NCBI RefSeq assembly: GCF_004664715.2
Contig: NC_051069.1
Coordinates: 1,368,001 to 1,432,000 of the forward strand
From: Peromyscus leucopus
Taxonomy: Eukaryota; Chordata; Mammalia; Rodentia; Cricetidae
Direction: 5' to 3'
Length of the DNA stretch: 64,000 bases
The notes below the pieces were generated by a model, which saw only the letters and a program-made list of their open reading frames with translations, was not told the origin of the DNA and searched no databases. Positions 20,792-32,600 of this stretch are shown one piece after another (the first letter of the stretch is position 1; the number at the start of each line of letters is the position of its first letter). The translations under genes and the position numbers were made by a program.

Positions 20792-20983
20792 TTAATGTGA
20801 CTTTTTTTTTTTTTTTTTTTTGGTTTTTCGAGACAGGGTTTCTCTGTGTAGCTTTGCGCCTTTCCTGGAACTCGCTTTGGAGACCAGGCTGGCCTCGAAC
20901 TCACAGAGATCCGCCTGGCTCTGCCTCCCGAGTGCTGGGATTAAAGGCGTGCGCCACCACCGCCCGGCTTAATGTGACTTTTT
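20792..20983 (-). mobile_element. Young B1 SINE with target duplication
   Basis: The B1 (about 20807-20968, minus strand, poly-A tail of about 20) is bordered by TTAATGTGACTTTTT at 20792-20806 and again at 20969-20983, an exact 15-bp target duplication. The body reads GTAGCTTTGCGCCTTTCCTG and GAACTCGCTTTGGAGACCAG with the CpG sites intact, so it is among the freshest SINEs here. It inserted in intron 8 in the same direction as the gene. Confidence 0.95.
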
Positions 20984-21302
20984 AAGATTAGTGTAATGGT
21001 TGGAAAAGTAAACATATATTCCATGCATTTGGCCTAAGTCCCGCCCACTTAGGACCACTGACCAACTGGATCTTGTATGTTTAATGACCATTTTGGTGAT
21101 TAAACTGTAACAGGTGTGATCCTTTGCAGATACTCCATCTCTTGTTCAACGTCAGTGTGATAATTATTTCCCCCTCCTTTCTGATGGCTTACACTTCAAG
21201 GTACTATTGATAAATCTGTATGCTGGTTGCTAGATGACCGTGTCGGTGTGACAGTTGACTGCCTGGTCCTCAAGAGGAAGAGGATCAAGAGCTGACTTTT
21301 TT

Positions 21303-21492
21303 GAGATTGATTTTTATTATTTTTAATTCTGTGTAGGTGTTGCTGTCTACATGTAGGTGTGCGCACACAAGTGCACGTGCTCTGAAGCTTGGGTTACAGA
21401 CAGCTGTAAACCACCTGTCTGTAAACCACGTGGATGCTAGGAATGGAACTCAGGTCCACTGAACAGCAGCAAGTTCTATCTCTCCAGCCCCA
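21303..21492 (-). mobile_element. B2/B3-type SINE, minus strand
   Basis: The right end reads CTATCTCTCCAGCCCC, the reverse of a B2-type head (GGGGCTGGAGAGATAG). It is preceded by GGAACTCAGGTCCACTGAAC and a GTGTGCGCACACAAGTGCAC-rich tail. It contains a small duplication of GTAAACCAC within 21407-21430. Confidence 0.8.
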
Positions 21493-22234
21493 CAGTCTCT
21501 AATCTTGACAAGGAAGCTAAAGGCACACTCTGCAAAGTCCAAGTGGTGTGGGGTTTCAGTCACTGCCTCTCTTTCCTGACTTCTCCAATGCAGAACTGAG
21601 AAAGAGTGCTGCCTGGAGGGTGTGGAGAAGAAAAGGAATGATTGAAGGGGGTTCCGGAATTTCATTCTGGAGAGTTTTTCAGGATAAGAGCACACAGACT
21701 AGGTGGTCTCTTCCTGGAAGGGTTGCCTAGGTTACCATCTATGCGTTTGGTAAGGTTTGTCCCACCCAAAGTCCTGGGAGCAAGGGGAAGGGGTCAGCAT
21801 GAATAAGTAGAGAAGCTGGTATGGGTTTGGAAAAGGTAGCCAGTGCTCTGGAAGCAGCATTTCCTTTTTGATGATTGGCCATCCAGCTGAAAAGATGACA
21901 GACCCAGATAAAAAGTTTCAGATTTCTTAACTCTAAGCAGCAACTATATTTGAGGTATCAGAATCTTAGAATGTTGCTCTTTCTATTACATATTAATGAC
22001 CAAACCTTCACCTTTTCTACCCTATCCTACAACACCAGAAAATCAAAATGGCCCTAGACTGGTCAATAGTTGGCTAGGTGTTCTTTCTCCTATGTGAAAT
22101 GATCACCTCCTCAGAGAATTGTGATGACCTTTACTTCAGAGACCTGACCCTTGCTCTTCCATCAAGAGTAGATGTACAGCAGAGGAATGTGAAGAGTAGC
22201 ATTCTGACACGTGAGAGATCTGCGGGCCACTTAC

Positions 22235-22337
22235 AGTCAGCATCGGCAAAGATAATATTAGGGCTTTTCCCTCCGAGCTCCAGAGTCACTCTCTTCAAGT
22301 TACTTCTTCCGGCTGCTTCTTGAATCAGCTTGCCAAC
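22235..22337 (-). CDS. ALDH1A2: ALDH1A2 exon 8 (residues 267-300 plus one base), general-base glutamate
   Basis: This 103-nt exon starts in phase 0 after CCTTCCAG and ends with one base of the Leu301 codon before GTAAGTGG. It encodes [20 protein letters not shown], then [14 protein letters not shown]. The LELGGKSP motif is the ALDH active-site glutamate signature. Glu286 is the general base that activates water to release the acyl-enzyme (Glu268 in ALDH2). It lies 1860 bp from exon 9 and 17466 bp from exon 7. Confidence 0.97.
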
Positions 22338-24058
22338 CTGGAAGGAAGGGAATGCAGAGGCTTGATGCACCTTGCACTGCTGCAGTCAGAGGTCGAGCCA
22401 GCTCCAGGCAACAACAGGCCATGGTAGTTAAATGATCCTAGAGGCAAAATAACCCCGAGGGACAACTTTTGTGGTCAACTTGGGAGGATGAAACAGGCAG
22501 CTGGGATGCAGTTGAACACGTATGTTGAAGAGGATGGAAATAATGACTTCCTTTCATCATGGAAGACACAGGCCAGAAGGTTTTGTTGGAGATAAATAGC
22601 AAGTAATATGTGATTAAAAGTTTCATGACCACATTATGGTCTTTCCTTGGGACTATAGCTTCTGGGGGAGGGGAGGCCAATTGACCCCACTTGAAAGTTA
22701 CCATTATCAAGAAAAACAAAAACAAAAACAAAACCTGTTCATTTACCTCTAAAACTACCAAGTCTTATGCCTTTGCCTCTGCTTTGGGCTAAAGTATTCT
22801 AGATAGTTGAGAGTCTGTTTCTAACTAGTATGTTAGGGTAAATGCCTATTCATCTAGAATTCAAGTGAACAAGAGACTGTTTAAAGAGAAACCATTTGAC
22901 ACTAAGTGGATGTCAGTCATGAAATGGAATGTGTCCAATGGAAATAGAGATGTGCCACAGAGAGGCTCTGCTCAAGAAAGAACATGGTACCTCAGGGGCC
23001 AAGGATGATTTCAGAAGAAAGACTGAGGCAGCCAGACCCTTCAGGGTCTGCCTAAGCAGAGATGGACACTTTGGGGATGACCTGCATCCACTCATTGATG
23101 GCAGCAGGCTATAAAGGCCCTGTCCGCACAGGACCTCACTGCAGTACCATATATGGCCCGCCATGCCCAATGTGGTGGCTAATGCTGTCAGGCCTGCCTG
23201 TGATTGTCTTCCCTTTTGCAGAGGTTACTGATGGATGTCCTGTGCAAAAACTACACCTCAATGATGGCCTTAGAGGATCCACTTGCAACACGAGGCATCA
23301 TACTGATGAACACAGGTCACTTCATGTAAATGCTGAGCTGTCATATGTAGCCTATACAGGAAGTTGGGTCCTGTGCCGAGGAAATGTTACTTGTATGGAA
23401 TTCTACTGAGAAATAAAACATTTAAAAGTCTTGAGAAGAGAAAAGCTACATTTGTTTACGCCTGGTGTTTCAGCAACTTTACTGAGACTCTACATCAGGA
23501 TAATGAGTTCTCAGACACTGGAGAGGTGTAGTTAAGAGAAAAGACCCCCACCTAGACTGCCTGGAGTTTTCACTGCCTTATACTCAACTGTGGGATCTTG
23601 AGAAACTGGGTCAGCTTTCTGAACTTTGGTCCCCTGCTCTGTAAATGGGGATGAAAAGAGTGTGTGCATTCGAGTTTAGAAGTGCCGTGCTACAGTGCCT
23701 TAATACGGACAGCTCTCAGAACCCAGCCCAGCACACTCTAAGTGTTCAGACATCCTAAACACATACAAGGGTGAGGAGCAAGGGGGGGCCTGTTCTTCAT
23801 GCAGAGACATCCAGGCAGCTGTAAGAGTAGGTACCACCAGGCTCACCAATGTGTGTCTCCCCCAGATCTCTCCAACTATGTACATGCACGGTAATTGCTT
23901 CAGGAAAAGTCCCGGTTGCCAATATTGTGCACTAACTGGGTTGAATGTCTTTGTGTTGCACTGTAATTCAGCCTCATAATCATGTTTTTTTTTTCTTTTA
24001 AGAAAAAATGTCCTCATTCTGAGGAAACAACCTTTTTTTTGTCACAAAGTATTTTTGT

Positions 24059-24122
24059 CCAATGACAGTTTTCATGTCTATAGTAACTATACAGTCCATG
24101 ATCATGAGAAAACAATAATTTG
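24059..24122 (+). repeat. Diverged direct repeat, copy 1
   Basis: CCAATGACAGTTTTCATG, AGTAACTATACAGTCCATGA and AATAATTT recur 1.18 kb to the right with about 20 percent differences. Confidence 0.6.
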
Positions 24123-25238
24123 TTGTTTCAGAGAAGTCATATCTCTGAAAAACACAGAATTAGTTTCTTGTTTTGAACAAAAATGTTACTCATTAAGGTG
24201 TAGTAAATACTAAAATCTGATTCTGAATATTAATAGACTGATTTTGGTTCACCAGCCAAAGTTTTCCTTGGCTATCCTTCCAGCTAGGCCTCTTGTATCC
24301 CTAGGCGAAGTACCTAGGAATACCTGGGCTCATTAAAGGCTACGTTTCCAGAAAAGCAAATATGCTTTCTCTCTCTTCTGAGAAGAAAACACACAGATGC
24401 AAAGGCAGTCTCTGGCCCTTTGGTCTGGCAGACAACAGTGTAAAGTAGAAATTATGTCTAGCGCCTGAGACACTAGGAAGAGGGAGGAACCTGTCGATGG
24501 GCAGTTCAAGAACCAGCTGCTCTTTAACTCCACGCCATCACCTACGAGTAGTCCTTGAAGACTTGGCCATTGGTGACTGCTTGCTCTTGTGAGGAATTCC
24601 CATGTGCTTGGCTCTCTCTGCTCTTTGTAATTGATGTGGGTACATTCTAAAGTCTTGGGAGATAAATAAGTAAGTGATTTGTCAAAGAAGACAGTTACTG
24701 GAATTCATGAACATGTCATTCATAATGTGAGTCTAGGGCAGACATTTACATGTCCTGATTCATTTATGCTGCCCACAAGCCCCTGGGGGACATATTATCT
24801 CACTCTAGAGAACAACAGATTTAAGAGTCAGAAAGTAATAAACATTAATTAGCAGGTCACCTAGCTGCTCAGTAGCAGGCTGACTGTAAGGCCAAGCTTA
24901 GGGGCCTGCCCATCCCTCCCTGTTCTGTCCTCTGTTCTGCCTCCTTTTCTATGTCACTAAGGAGGCAGTGTGTGTCACAAACCACCAGATCTTATCACCA
25001 CACTCCAAACTGATGGGAAAGGAGAACAGCAGCTCCTGTATTTAAGAAAGACGTTGCATGAAAGGGAAGCCATGGATTTTACACCGAGCAAGATGTTGAC
25101 TAAATGCTTAGGGCCGGTAAAGAAAGTGCCAGCCTAGCTGGCCTGCTGTTCTCTGAGCCTCACTCCCTGACTCATCAGGGATGAATGGACCACCAGACTG
25201 TTCTGTGAGGGGTCAGGTTTCGCCACTAGGTATGTTGG

Positions 25239-25299
25239 CCAATGATTATTTTCATGGCTCCAGTAACTTTACAGTCTATGATCACCAGAGAATAATTTC
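25239..25299 (+). repeat. Diverged direct repeat, copy 2
   Basis: CCAATGATTATTTTCATG, AGTAACTTTACAGTCTATGA and AATAATTT pair with 24059-24122 in the same orientation. The flanks do not match. Confidence 0.6.
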
Positions 25300-26585
25300 T
25301 CCTATGCCAGCCTTTCCTTAGAAACCAAGATTATTTATGATAAATATTGCGGGACAAATATAGGGTAAATAATGCCTTTCTTCTTTGTTTCTGGACAAAG
25401 GTCAAGTTGTAGTTCAGCCTCCAGGAGAGATGGATTTGGTAGCAATGAGAGAGGCGCTTCCATCTGGGGTGGTCTGAGAACAGAACAATTCTAAAAATCC
25501 ACCTGCTACAGAATGCCTTCATTCAGCGCATTCTCACAGTTCTACTCTGTGGCAGGTGCAAGGCTGACTTAGTCTCTCACCAACAGGGAATGTGCAGCCA
25601 GAGAGACTCTCATGTAAACCTAGAAGGTATCCAACAAGTGTGGCTCGCTCTGAAGTGCACTTTGAAAAACCTGGCTCTGATTTAATACTAGGCCCAAATA
25701 GATTAAGCCACAAAGGTACTTTTACATTAATGTGAGTCTTCACTACAACCCACTCAGTTAGGCCACTCTGATCCTTCCCTATGGAACAGGGCAAGGATGC
25801 AACAATCTTCATCAATTGCAGGGGCAGGCATCATAGGCCTACCCAAGGTGTTCTTAGTTTACAGATCAAATTCTCTGACAAATATACCGCCAACACGTGA
25901 CTCTTCCATGGATTGGAGAGTGGGGAGAGGTTAAGTGACTCCAAACAGGAAGTATTCCTCACTACCATTACTACAAAGGGAAAACAGAACCAATGCAAGC
26001 CCAAAGCAGGGGAAAATGGTGTGCTTAAAATTAGAGACCAGGGCGAACCTGTGCTAACATGTCTGCAAGCCAGGAAAATCAAGCTAAGGTATTTCATACA
26101 CAATTCCTCGGAAAGGTGTCAGGCTAAACCTATGGGATTCGAACGTCTAAGGAGCAGTGATTGTAAACAAGACAAATCCCTGGGGTTGACTTCCCTTCTT
26201 AGGTGGGAGGGTTGGAGTGTAGTTCCACAGGAGCATGCTCCACACCCTTTCCTACGTGTCCAGAAGGCGGGAAGTGCCTTGTGTATAAAGGAGGCTTAAG
26301 CGTCAAGATAATGGGCACACTGTATGAAAGCTAGGCCAATTTGAATGAAAGAGGCAATGTACAGATGAAAAGAGAGAGAAAAGTCATACAGTTTGGGAAA
26401 CAATCTTGTAAAAGGCATAAATAGAGCATAAGGACCTGGTTTTCAGGCCGTCATCTTTTGCAATCTGAAAAGGTTTCACAGCACACTCTTATCACCCCTT
26501 CCCATCTCTGGGATGATGTGCCTGGTAAGCATAACCATATGTAGGTTTCTGGAGTAGTTTGGTCCCTAAGGATTCGAAATCCTAG

Positions 26586-26720
26586 GCTTGCCAGGCACGA
26601 TGGCCTACACCTTTACAGCTAGCACCCAGGAAGCAGAGTCAGACAGATCTCTAGTCTGGTTTACTTAGCTAGTTCCAGGCCGGCTAGAGGTGCATGATGA
26701 GATTGCCTTAAAAGAGAAAA
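26586..26720 (+). mobile_element. Diverged B1-like SINE
   Basis: Text CCAGGCACGATGGCCTACAC, CACCCAGGAAGCAGAG and GATGAGATTGCCTTAAAAG keeps B1 order on the + strand but with many changes. Its A-rich tail passes into the GGGGA repeat. Confidence 0.65.
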
Positions 26721-26826
26721 GGGAGGAGAGGGGAGGGGAGGGGAGGGGAGGGGAGAGGAGGGGAGGGGAGGGGAGGGGAGGGGAGGGGAGGGGAGAGGAG
26801 GGGAGGGGAGGGAAGGAGGGAAGGGA
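26721..26826. repeat. (GGGGA)n minisatellite-like tract
   Basis: About 20 GGGGA units with a few GGAGA variants, apparently grown from a SINE tail. Runs of four G separated by one A are strong G-quadruplex formers. The G-rich strand is the template strand of ALDH1A2. Confidence 0.93.
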
Positions 26827-28299
26827 AGCCCTGGGTACTATGAAGTGGGCTTGCTCCTAGCAAACTTCAGTTTGGAATGGCCCCTTCACCTTCCCTGGCT
26901 TCAGCTTCTTCACCTGCAGAATGAAAGCTCAACCCAGCAGCAAATGCATCCCTTAGCACTCTGGTTAACTGGAGTTTAAAAGGACAGATGGGACTCCTGG
27001 GGCCTGTACTCACTCAGAAACTGTGTTTTTCTTGCCATAAGGAACAGAAGTAGCTTTTTCCCAAGAGCACCACAGCTGTTGAGGCCAGCAGAAAAGCTGG
27101 TCTGTTTTGAGTTTCCCCACACAACCCTCCTTATGAAAGAGTAAGCGATAGCGAGGCTATCATTGTTTCCTAAGGCGGTACTCCCTGCAGAGACTCCAGC
27201 TCGATCCGTGTTCCCCAAGCAGGCACGGTGGTGAGTGGGGGTTCCCACACACATGTGAAACTGGGCTAATTCTCAGCAGGAATGTTGGCACAGACCAACT
27301 CTGCCTCCCATACTTGTTTGAATAGACTTCAAGATTGATATTAGGAGTGTCCCTACAAGAGCCGCAGAACTCCAGAATCCTGTTCGCGGCAATGCGACAG
27401 TGAGGTGAAGGTAATTTGGTTCTTCACAAAGAAAATAATTTGTTATCCAGGACCAAATGGGGGGAAAAAAAAGAACACAAAAGGCTTTCTAAGGCCATGT
27501 TCATACAAGGTGTTTGCTCTCTACAGTTTCTGAAGTTGGTTACAAATTTTCACAAATTAATTACCTTAATTAAGGTGGGTCCCTTCTCAGAGCTAAGATG
27601 CCTTTTCAGAAACAGAAAACAGACCTGGACAAAAGATCTCAGTCCACTTTCTGAAGATGCCCGCTTTCTCTAGTATATGTTCATTTCTTACTATACCCCA
27701 AATACACTGACTGATTCTCTCCTCTTCCTTCTGGACTTCCAGTGCTGTACTTCCTGGTTCCATCTTAGATGGAAATGGCAAAAAAATACATGTAGCGTGC
27801 ATTTCTTGTCCTTCTGAAATACCAAGAAACAAACCAAATTAATCTGTTCGATTTTCACCAGAAAGAATCAGAACCCAAGGCAACTTTTCTGTGGTAACAG
27901 CAATTTGAAAACACTATCTGTGAAATGCAGATTATGCAGATTATAGAAATCAATACAACCATGAATACACATCTGGCCTTTGTTCCCACAATTCTCTCCA
28001 CTACCCATCTACCACTGGAAGCCCACGAAAACCACATGCGCTTCCTGGAACAGGCTCTGGGTCTTTGAACGAGAACCCCTTCATCTGCAGGCAAGGCTTT
28101 CGTCCCTCAGCTTACTGGATCAAGTCCTCACAGACCTCCTCGGGGCACCTCCTGAGCTGCTAGTTCCTTCTCCCACCTTCCCTTGGTCCCATCGCCTTCC
28201 ATCCCACCGTGCCTTGCCCATAACGCTCACCCTGTACTAGCTTACCAGCTGTCTGTCTTCCTTCCAAGACTGTACTTGTCAGTGCAGGGGCTCTAGCTG

Positions 28300-28300
<1 letters not shown>

Positions 28301-28349
<49 letters not shown>
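28301..28349. repeat. (TG)n microsatellite
   Basis: About 24 perfect TG units followed by a short GGGGGTGTGTGT end. Confidence 0.95.
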
Positions 28350-28351
<2 letters not shown>

Positions 28352-28708
28352 GGGGTGTGTGTAATTTTCAGTCACATTTGCTGAGTCAGTGAGCCCCAGC
28401 AAGGCTTGTGAAACCTCTGGTCATGCGGGTGACAGAGGTGAGACGCTGTAGAAGGCCCATTGCAGGCTGAGCTTGCAGCTAGCAGGGTCTTGGGCTCCCT
28501 CTTCCTCCTCTAGCTTCACATCTCAGGCAGGGGATGCTGTACAGCTGGAAAACTGGCTGTACCTAGGGAGCCCAGGCACTCACAGCCTTTTCTGAGTCTG
28601 GGCTCTACCTTCAGAGCGTACAGCCTGGGCTTCAGGGTTCATAGCTGTGGCTGTTTTTCCAAAGAACCCAAGAGTATTCAAATGTATCCTACCACTAAGA
28701 ACCATGGG

Positions 28709-28800
28709 AGCAGGCTGGGGACATAGCTCAGAGGCAGGGTGCTCACCTAACATGTGTAAAGCCCAAGGTTCAATTCCCAGAACAGTAAAAGAACCTGGGG
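28709..28800 (+). mobile_element. ID SINE
   Basis: AGGCTGGGGACATAGCTCAG and AAGGTTCAATTCCCAGAAC match the tRNA-Ala-derived ID head with box A and box B. The body is diverged, so this is a retroposon and not a tRNA gene. Confidence 0.8.
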
Positions 28801-28903
28801 GAGGGGCGTCAAAAAACAAAACAAGCCGAAACCCCTCTTGGGGGACAGCTGTCCCCGCTCATCACAGCTCCATTCTAATGATACTGTTAACCGAGTGCCT
28901 CTT

Positions 28904-29096
28904 CTATGCTGTTCTTTTTTTTTTTTTTTTTTTGGTTTTTCGAGACAGGGTTTCTCTGTGTAGCTTTGTGCCTTTCCTGGAACTCACTTGGTAGCCCAGG
29001 CTGGCCTCAAACTCACAGAGATCTGCCTGGCTCTGCCTCCCGAGTGCTGGGGTTAAAGGCGTGCGCCACTACCACCCGGCCTATACTGTTCTTTTT
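28904..29096 (-). mobile_element. Young B1 SINE with target duplication
   Basis: The B1 (about 28920-29080, minus strand) is flanked by CTATGCTGTTCTTTTT and CTATACTGTTCTTTTT (16 bp, one difference). The body is the same cricetid-like variant as the B1 at 20807. Confidence 0.94.
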
Positions 29097-30860
29097 CACA
29101 CACATTATTTTCATCTTCACAGCAACTCTGAGAGGCAAGAGTTATCCCTCCATTTTATAGGTGGAAGAAATCAGGACTCCAAGAGGTTTAGGAATGACTT
29201 AGTGATGGGTCCCTGTGGAGTAACAGAGCCTGACTGGACCTAGAATGCCCACAGGGAGCTTCGAGCTTTTCCCACCACAGCCTCTCTCTGTGGTGGCTCC
29301 TCTTCTCTGGATGTGCTGTGACAGGGGGTGGAGGTGGGGTGGGGGGATCCTCTGCCATGCAGGAGTCTGACCATTATGCACAGGATCTTATGACCAACCT
29401 AGTCTAAGTCAGCTGTCTGCTCCACGTCATCCTTCTGTTCCATAACACTTCTTTATTTCAGATCAGTAAGAAGAAACTCAAGGTTTGATTTCTTACGTTG
29501 CTTTGATAGGAAGAAGTGCGATTTACTCAAGTCAGAAAGATGCATGTCCCACTAACTAGCTGAGCTACAGGGACAGGTTTCTTAGGACCTGACCATTCAG
29601 CCTCAGCCTGGAGAGAATTCCTGCTTCAGCAAATCAGCAAGGAAACCAGACTTCCTCAGTCAGAAGAGACAGAAGCACACATCCTCTTAGTCTTTGCTAT
29701 TCGTGACTGAAGAATTTTAAAAAAGAAAAGAAAGTTCACAATTAAAAACCTATACAGTTGAACATTTTGTCACATCAAACTAGTATTTTTTCATTAAAAA
29801 TCCTTTGATTCATTACCTTTGCTGTTTTGTTCTGTTTTAAGGAAAAAAAAAAAAAAAAAAAAAGGCCGAAACTGTTCCAGACCACAACCTGCCTATGAGG
29901 GATGAGGCCAGAGAGAGAAGAGAGCTGACCTAATTCATCACTCCAGCAGCGCAATGGGCTTGCATCATATAACAGGACAGTCACCCAGCTTGGGAAATGA
30001 AAGGGGAACCCCACTGCGTGAATTAGCATCAGTGGCAACACAGCTGTTAGCTACAAACATTGGCCTGGCACACATCAGTCAGACTCTCCTGTAGTCTGCT
30101 TTGATGGTCTCCCTACTATCTTGTTGACTAATGATGAAATCATGGTTTTGCTACTCTAACTGAATGAAAAAAATACATCATATCAAACAAAATGCAAACC
30201 GTCTTCCTGTACTTTGTTGAAGATGTTTATTGACTCTGTGTTTATAAGAGGACTTTCATAGTCACTTATTAAATATTTACACATACTGCTTATGTATTTA
30301 GCTACATAAGGAGGAGTTAATCCTGTCTTGAATCAGAGTACTGTTTGCTTTCTGAAGGTTTTTGCTAAAGTAAAATGGAAAGCAGCCACTTCAACTAAGC
30401 TTCTAGTTTCAGACTGTTGCAGATGTTTTGTGATGTGTCAACAGGTTCCCTATCCCTGGAGCGATCCTAACAGAAGCTATGATCAAATCTACTTTTAAGT
30501 GACATGTTCGATGTAGAAGAATCTATGTGATTTCCCAAGTAATCAACAAAGTCCAAAAAGAACAGATGAGTTACAACTTGATTTTCATGTTCTAGATAAG
30601 GTCCCGTGACATCTGCCACTGATGTCATTCAGGGAGAAAACAAGAAGATACCTCAAAAGCCACAGAACTGGTTCCCCTTTAAATGAACATAAACCTCCTT
30701 GAGAAATAGCAAATGTATATTCGATGGGAAAAAGTTAGCTGAAACAATGTGCACTGGAGTGTGGTTCTCAGTGTGGTACATGTTCCGACCAGCCAAGCAC
30801 GTCACAGGTCTACTTCTACCTGATTCCCTTTCCCAAACCATCCTGGCTTCCTCCTTGTCT

Positions 30861-31205
30861 TATTCAGTGTTTTACTATGGTGAAGAGACACTACCCAAGG
30901 CAACTCTTCTAAAAGAATTTAATTGAGGAGAGCTTATTCCATTATCATCATGGTGGGGGGTATGGCAGCACACAGGGTACTGGAGCAGTAGCTGAAGCTA
31001 CAGCTTGATCCACAAGCAGCAGGAAGAGAGAAAAAGAGACTGAGCCTAGTATGGGCTTTTGAAACCTCAAATCCTGTCCCCAGTGACACACCTCCTCCAA
31101 GGCTACACCCGAATCCTTCTAACCCTTTCAAACAATTCTACTCCCTAAGTGACTAAGCATTCAAAAAGATGAGCTGGTTTGGGTTATCTTATTCAAACCA
31201 CAACA
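30861..31205 (+). mobile_element. Rodent interspersed repeat of uncertain class
   Basis: The phrases GTTTTACTATGGTGAAGAGA, AAGGCAACTCTTCTAAAAGA, CCATTATCATCATGGTGG and CAGTGACACACCTCCTCCAA are in the order of a very common rodent dispersed repeat. I recognise the text but cannot place it confidently in an LTR or other class. Confidence 0.6.
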
Positions 31206-31261
31206 CTCCCTCTACCTCTCTTTCCCACAGACTATCTCCACCTTTTAAGCATGAGTGCTCA

Positions 31262-32067
31262 GTTATTGAGTATTTTCTCCTGTTTTTATAAAGTTATTGC
31301 CATCAAAATCATGTGGTGTCGGTGAATGGAAACACAGACAAGTGCAATAGAACAGTCTAGAAAGAGCCAAACAAATATGGATACTCATGCTTGAGAAAGA
31401 CACAGGGTAATGCAGTGGAGGAGAGCATCTTTTCAAGAAGTAGTGGCAGCTACAGCCATTCATATTAACAAGAAGGAATGCCAATCTCTACCTCATAACA
31501 AACACAAGAATTAACTCAAAAGTGCATATACCTAAATGTAAAGCAAAACCAAAAATCCTCACATGGAGAAATAGGAGGCAATCTTTGAGCTCTTAAGTCA
31601 GGTAAATGTTTCTTAGACATAGTGCCAAAACCCTGATCTATAAAAAAAATATTGCTGGACTAGAATTCATCAAGCCCAAGAGCAACTGGTCTCCTCCAAA
31701 CTACTGTTAAGACGATTAGAGAGAGACCACAGACTGTAGGAAAGAGCTGCAAAATATAAACAACTTGTACCCAGAATTCAAAAGTAAGAAAACAATATTC
31801 CCCTTCCCACGGGGCAAAGATGAAAAGAAATCCCACCAAAGATAGTGCATAGTGACAAATATATAAAAGAAAAATGCTTAATTGTTGAGAATTCTAAATG
31901 AAACCACACTGATATTAATACCATCCAGCTATCTGAATGGCTTAAATTAAAAAGACTAACCATATCAAATGCTGGTGAAGATGTAGGGGAGTTGTAAGTG
32001 TTTCCATTGCATAGAAATATAAAATGGTATGAGAATCTGCCATGATATAGCCATTCTATCCCTAGAT

Positions 32068-32121
<54 letters not shown>

Positions 32122-32600
32122 TAGGGGAGGAAACAGGAAAGATTTGTCCATGAAAAGGTTTTTATTTGTACTAAACCCAATCTGGAAGCAACTCAAATGT
32201 CCATCAACAGTTGACAGGATAGTCAAGTTGTGATCTATACATAAAATGAAATATTGTTCAGCAGTAAGAATCAGTAGAAATATACAGCAACACAAGTGAA
32301 TCTCAAATTAATTATTCTGAGAGAAACTAGCTATTGATACTGTCAGTGTCCATTCACATAAACTTGTAGAAAATGAAAGTAACTTAGTCAAAAAGTATAA
32401 AGTACCCAGAAGTGTAGGGACTGGGATGGAGGGAGATGGGAGAAGACTTCTAAGTGTGGTGACTGCATGCACTCTGAGTGAGTTTGTGCTCTCATAGGTG
32501 GATGGCTCCACATGCCTGCTGTACCATGCTCTACACTTTAAATACATGAGATCTACTGGACCTAGACTATGCCTCAATAAACCCATTAGCAACAATGTAC
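31262..32600 (+). mobile_element. Old L1 fragment, ORF2 end and 3' UTR (L1M-like)
   Basis: On the + strand it follows the 3' part of mammalian L1: ATAGAACAGTCTAGAAAGAG, then GAATGGCTTAAATTAAAAAG, CAAATGTCCATCAACAG, CAGTAAGAATCAGTAGAAAT and the AATAAA-containing end near 32576. Many stops make it non-coding. A CA microsatellite has grown inside it at 32072-32118. Confidence 0.85.
32072..32118. repeat. (CA)n microsatellite within L1
   Basis: About 23 perfect CA units at the place where L1 3' sequence normally has an ATACATA stretch. Confidence 0.95.

Noticed and set aside
28709..28800. tRNA-like box A and box B considered as a tRNA gene
   Set aside because: There is no tRNA cloverleaf or anticodon arm; the text is an ID retroposon. 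The same holds for the B2/B3 heads at 2421, 7186, 17776 and 35934.
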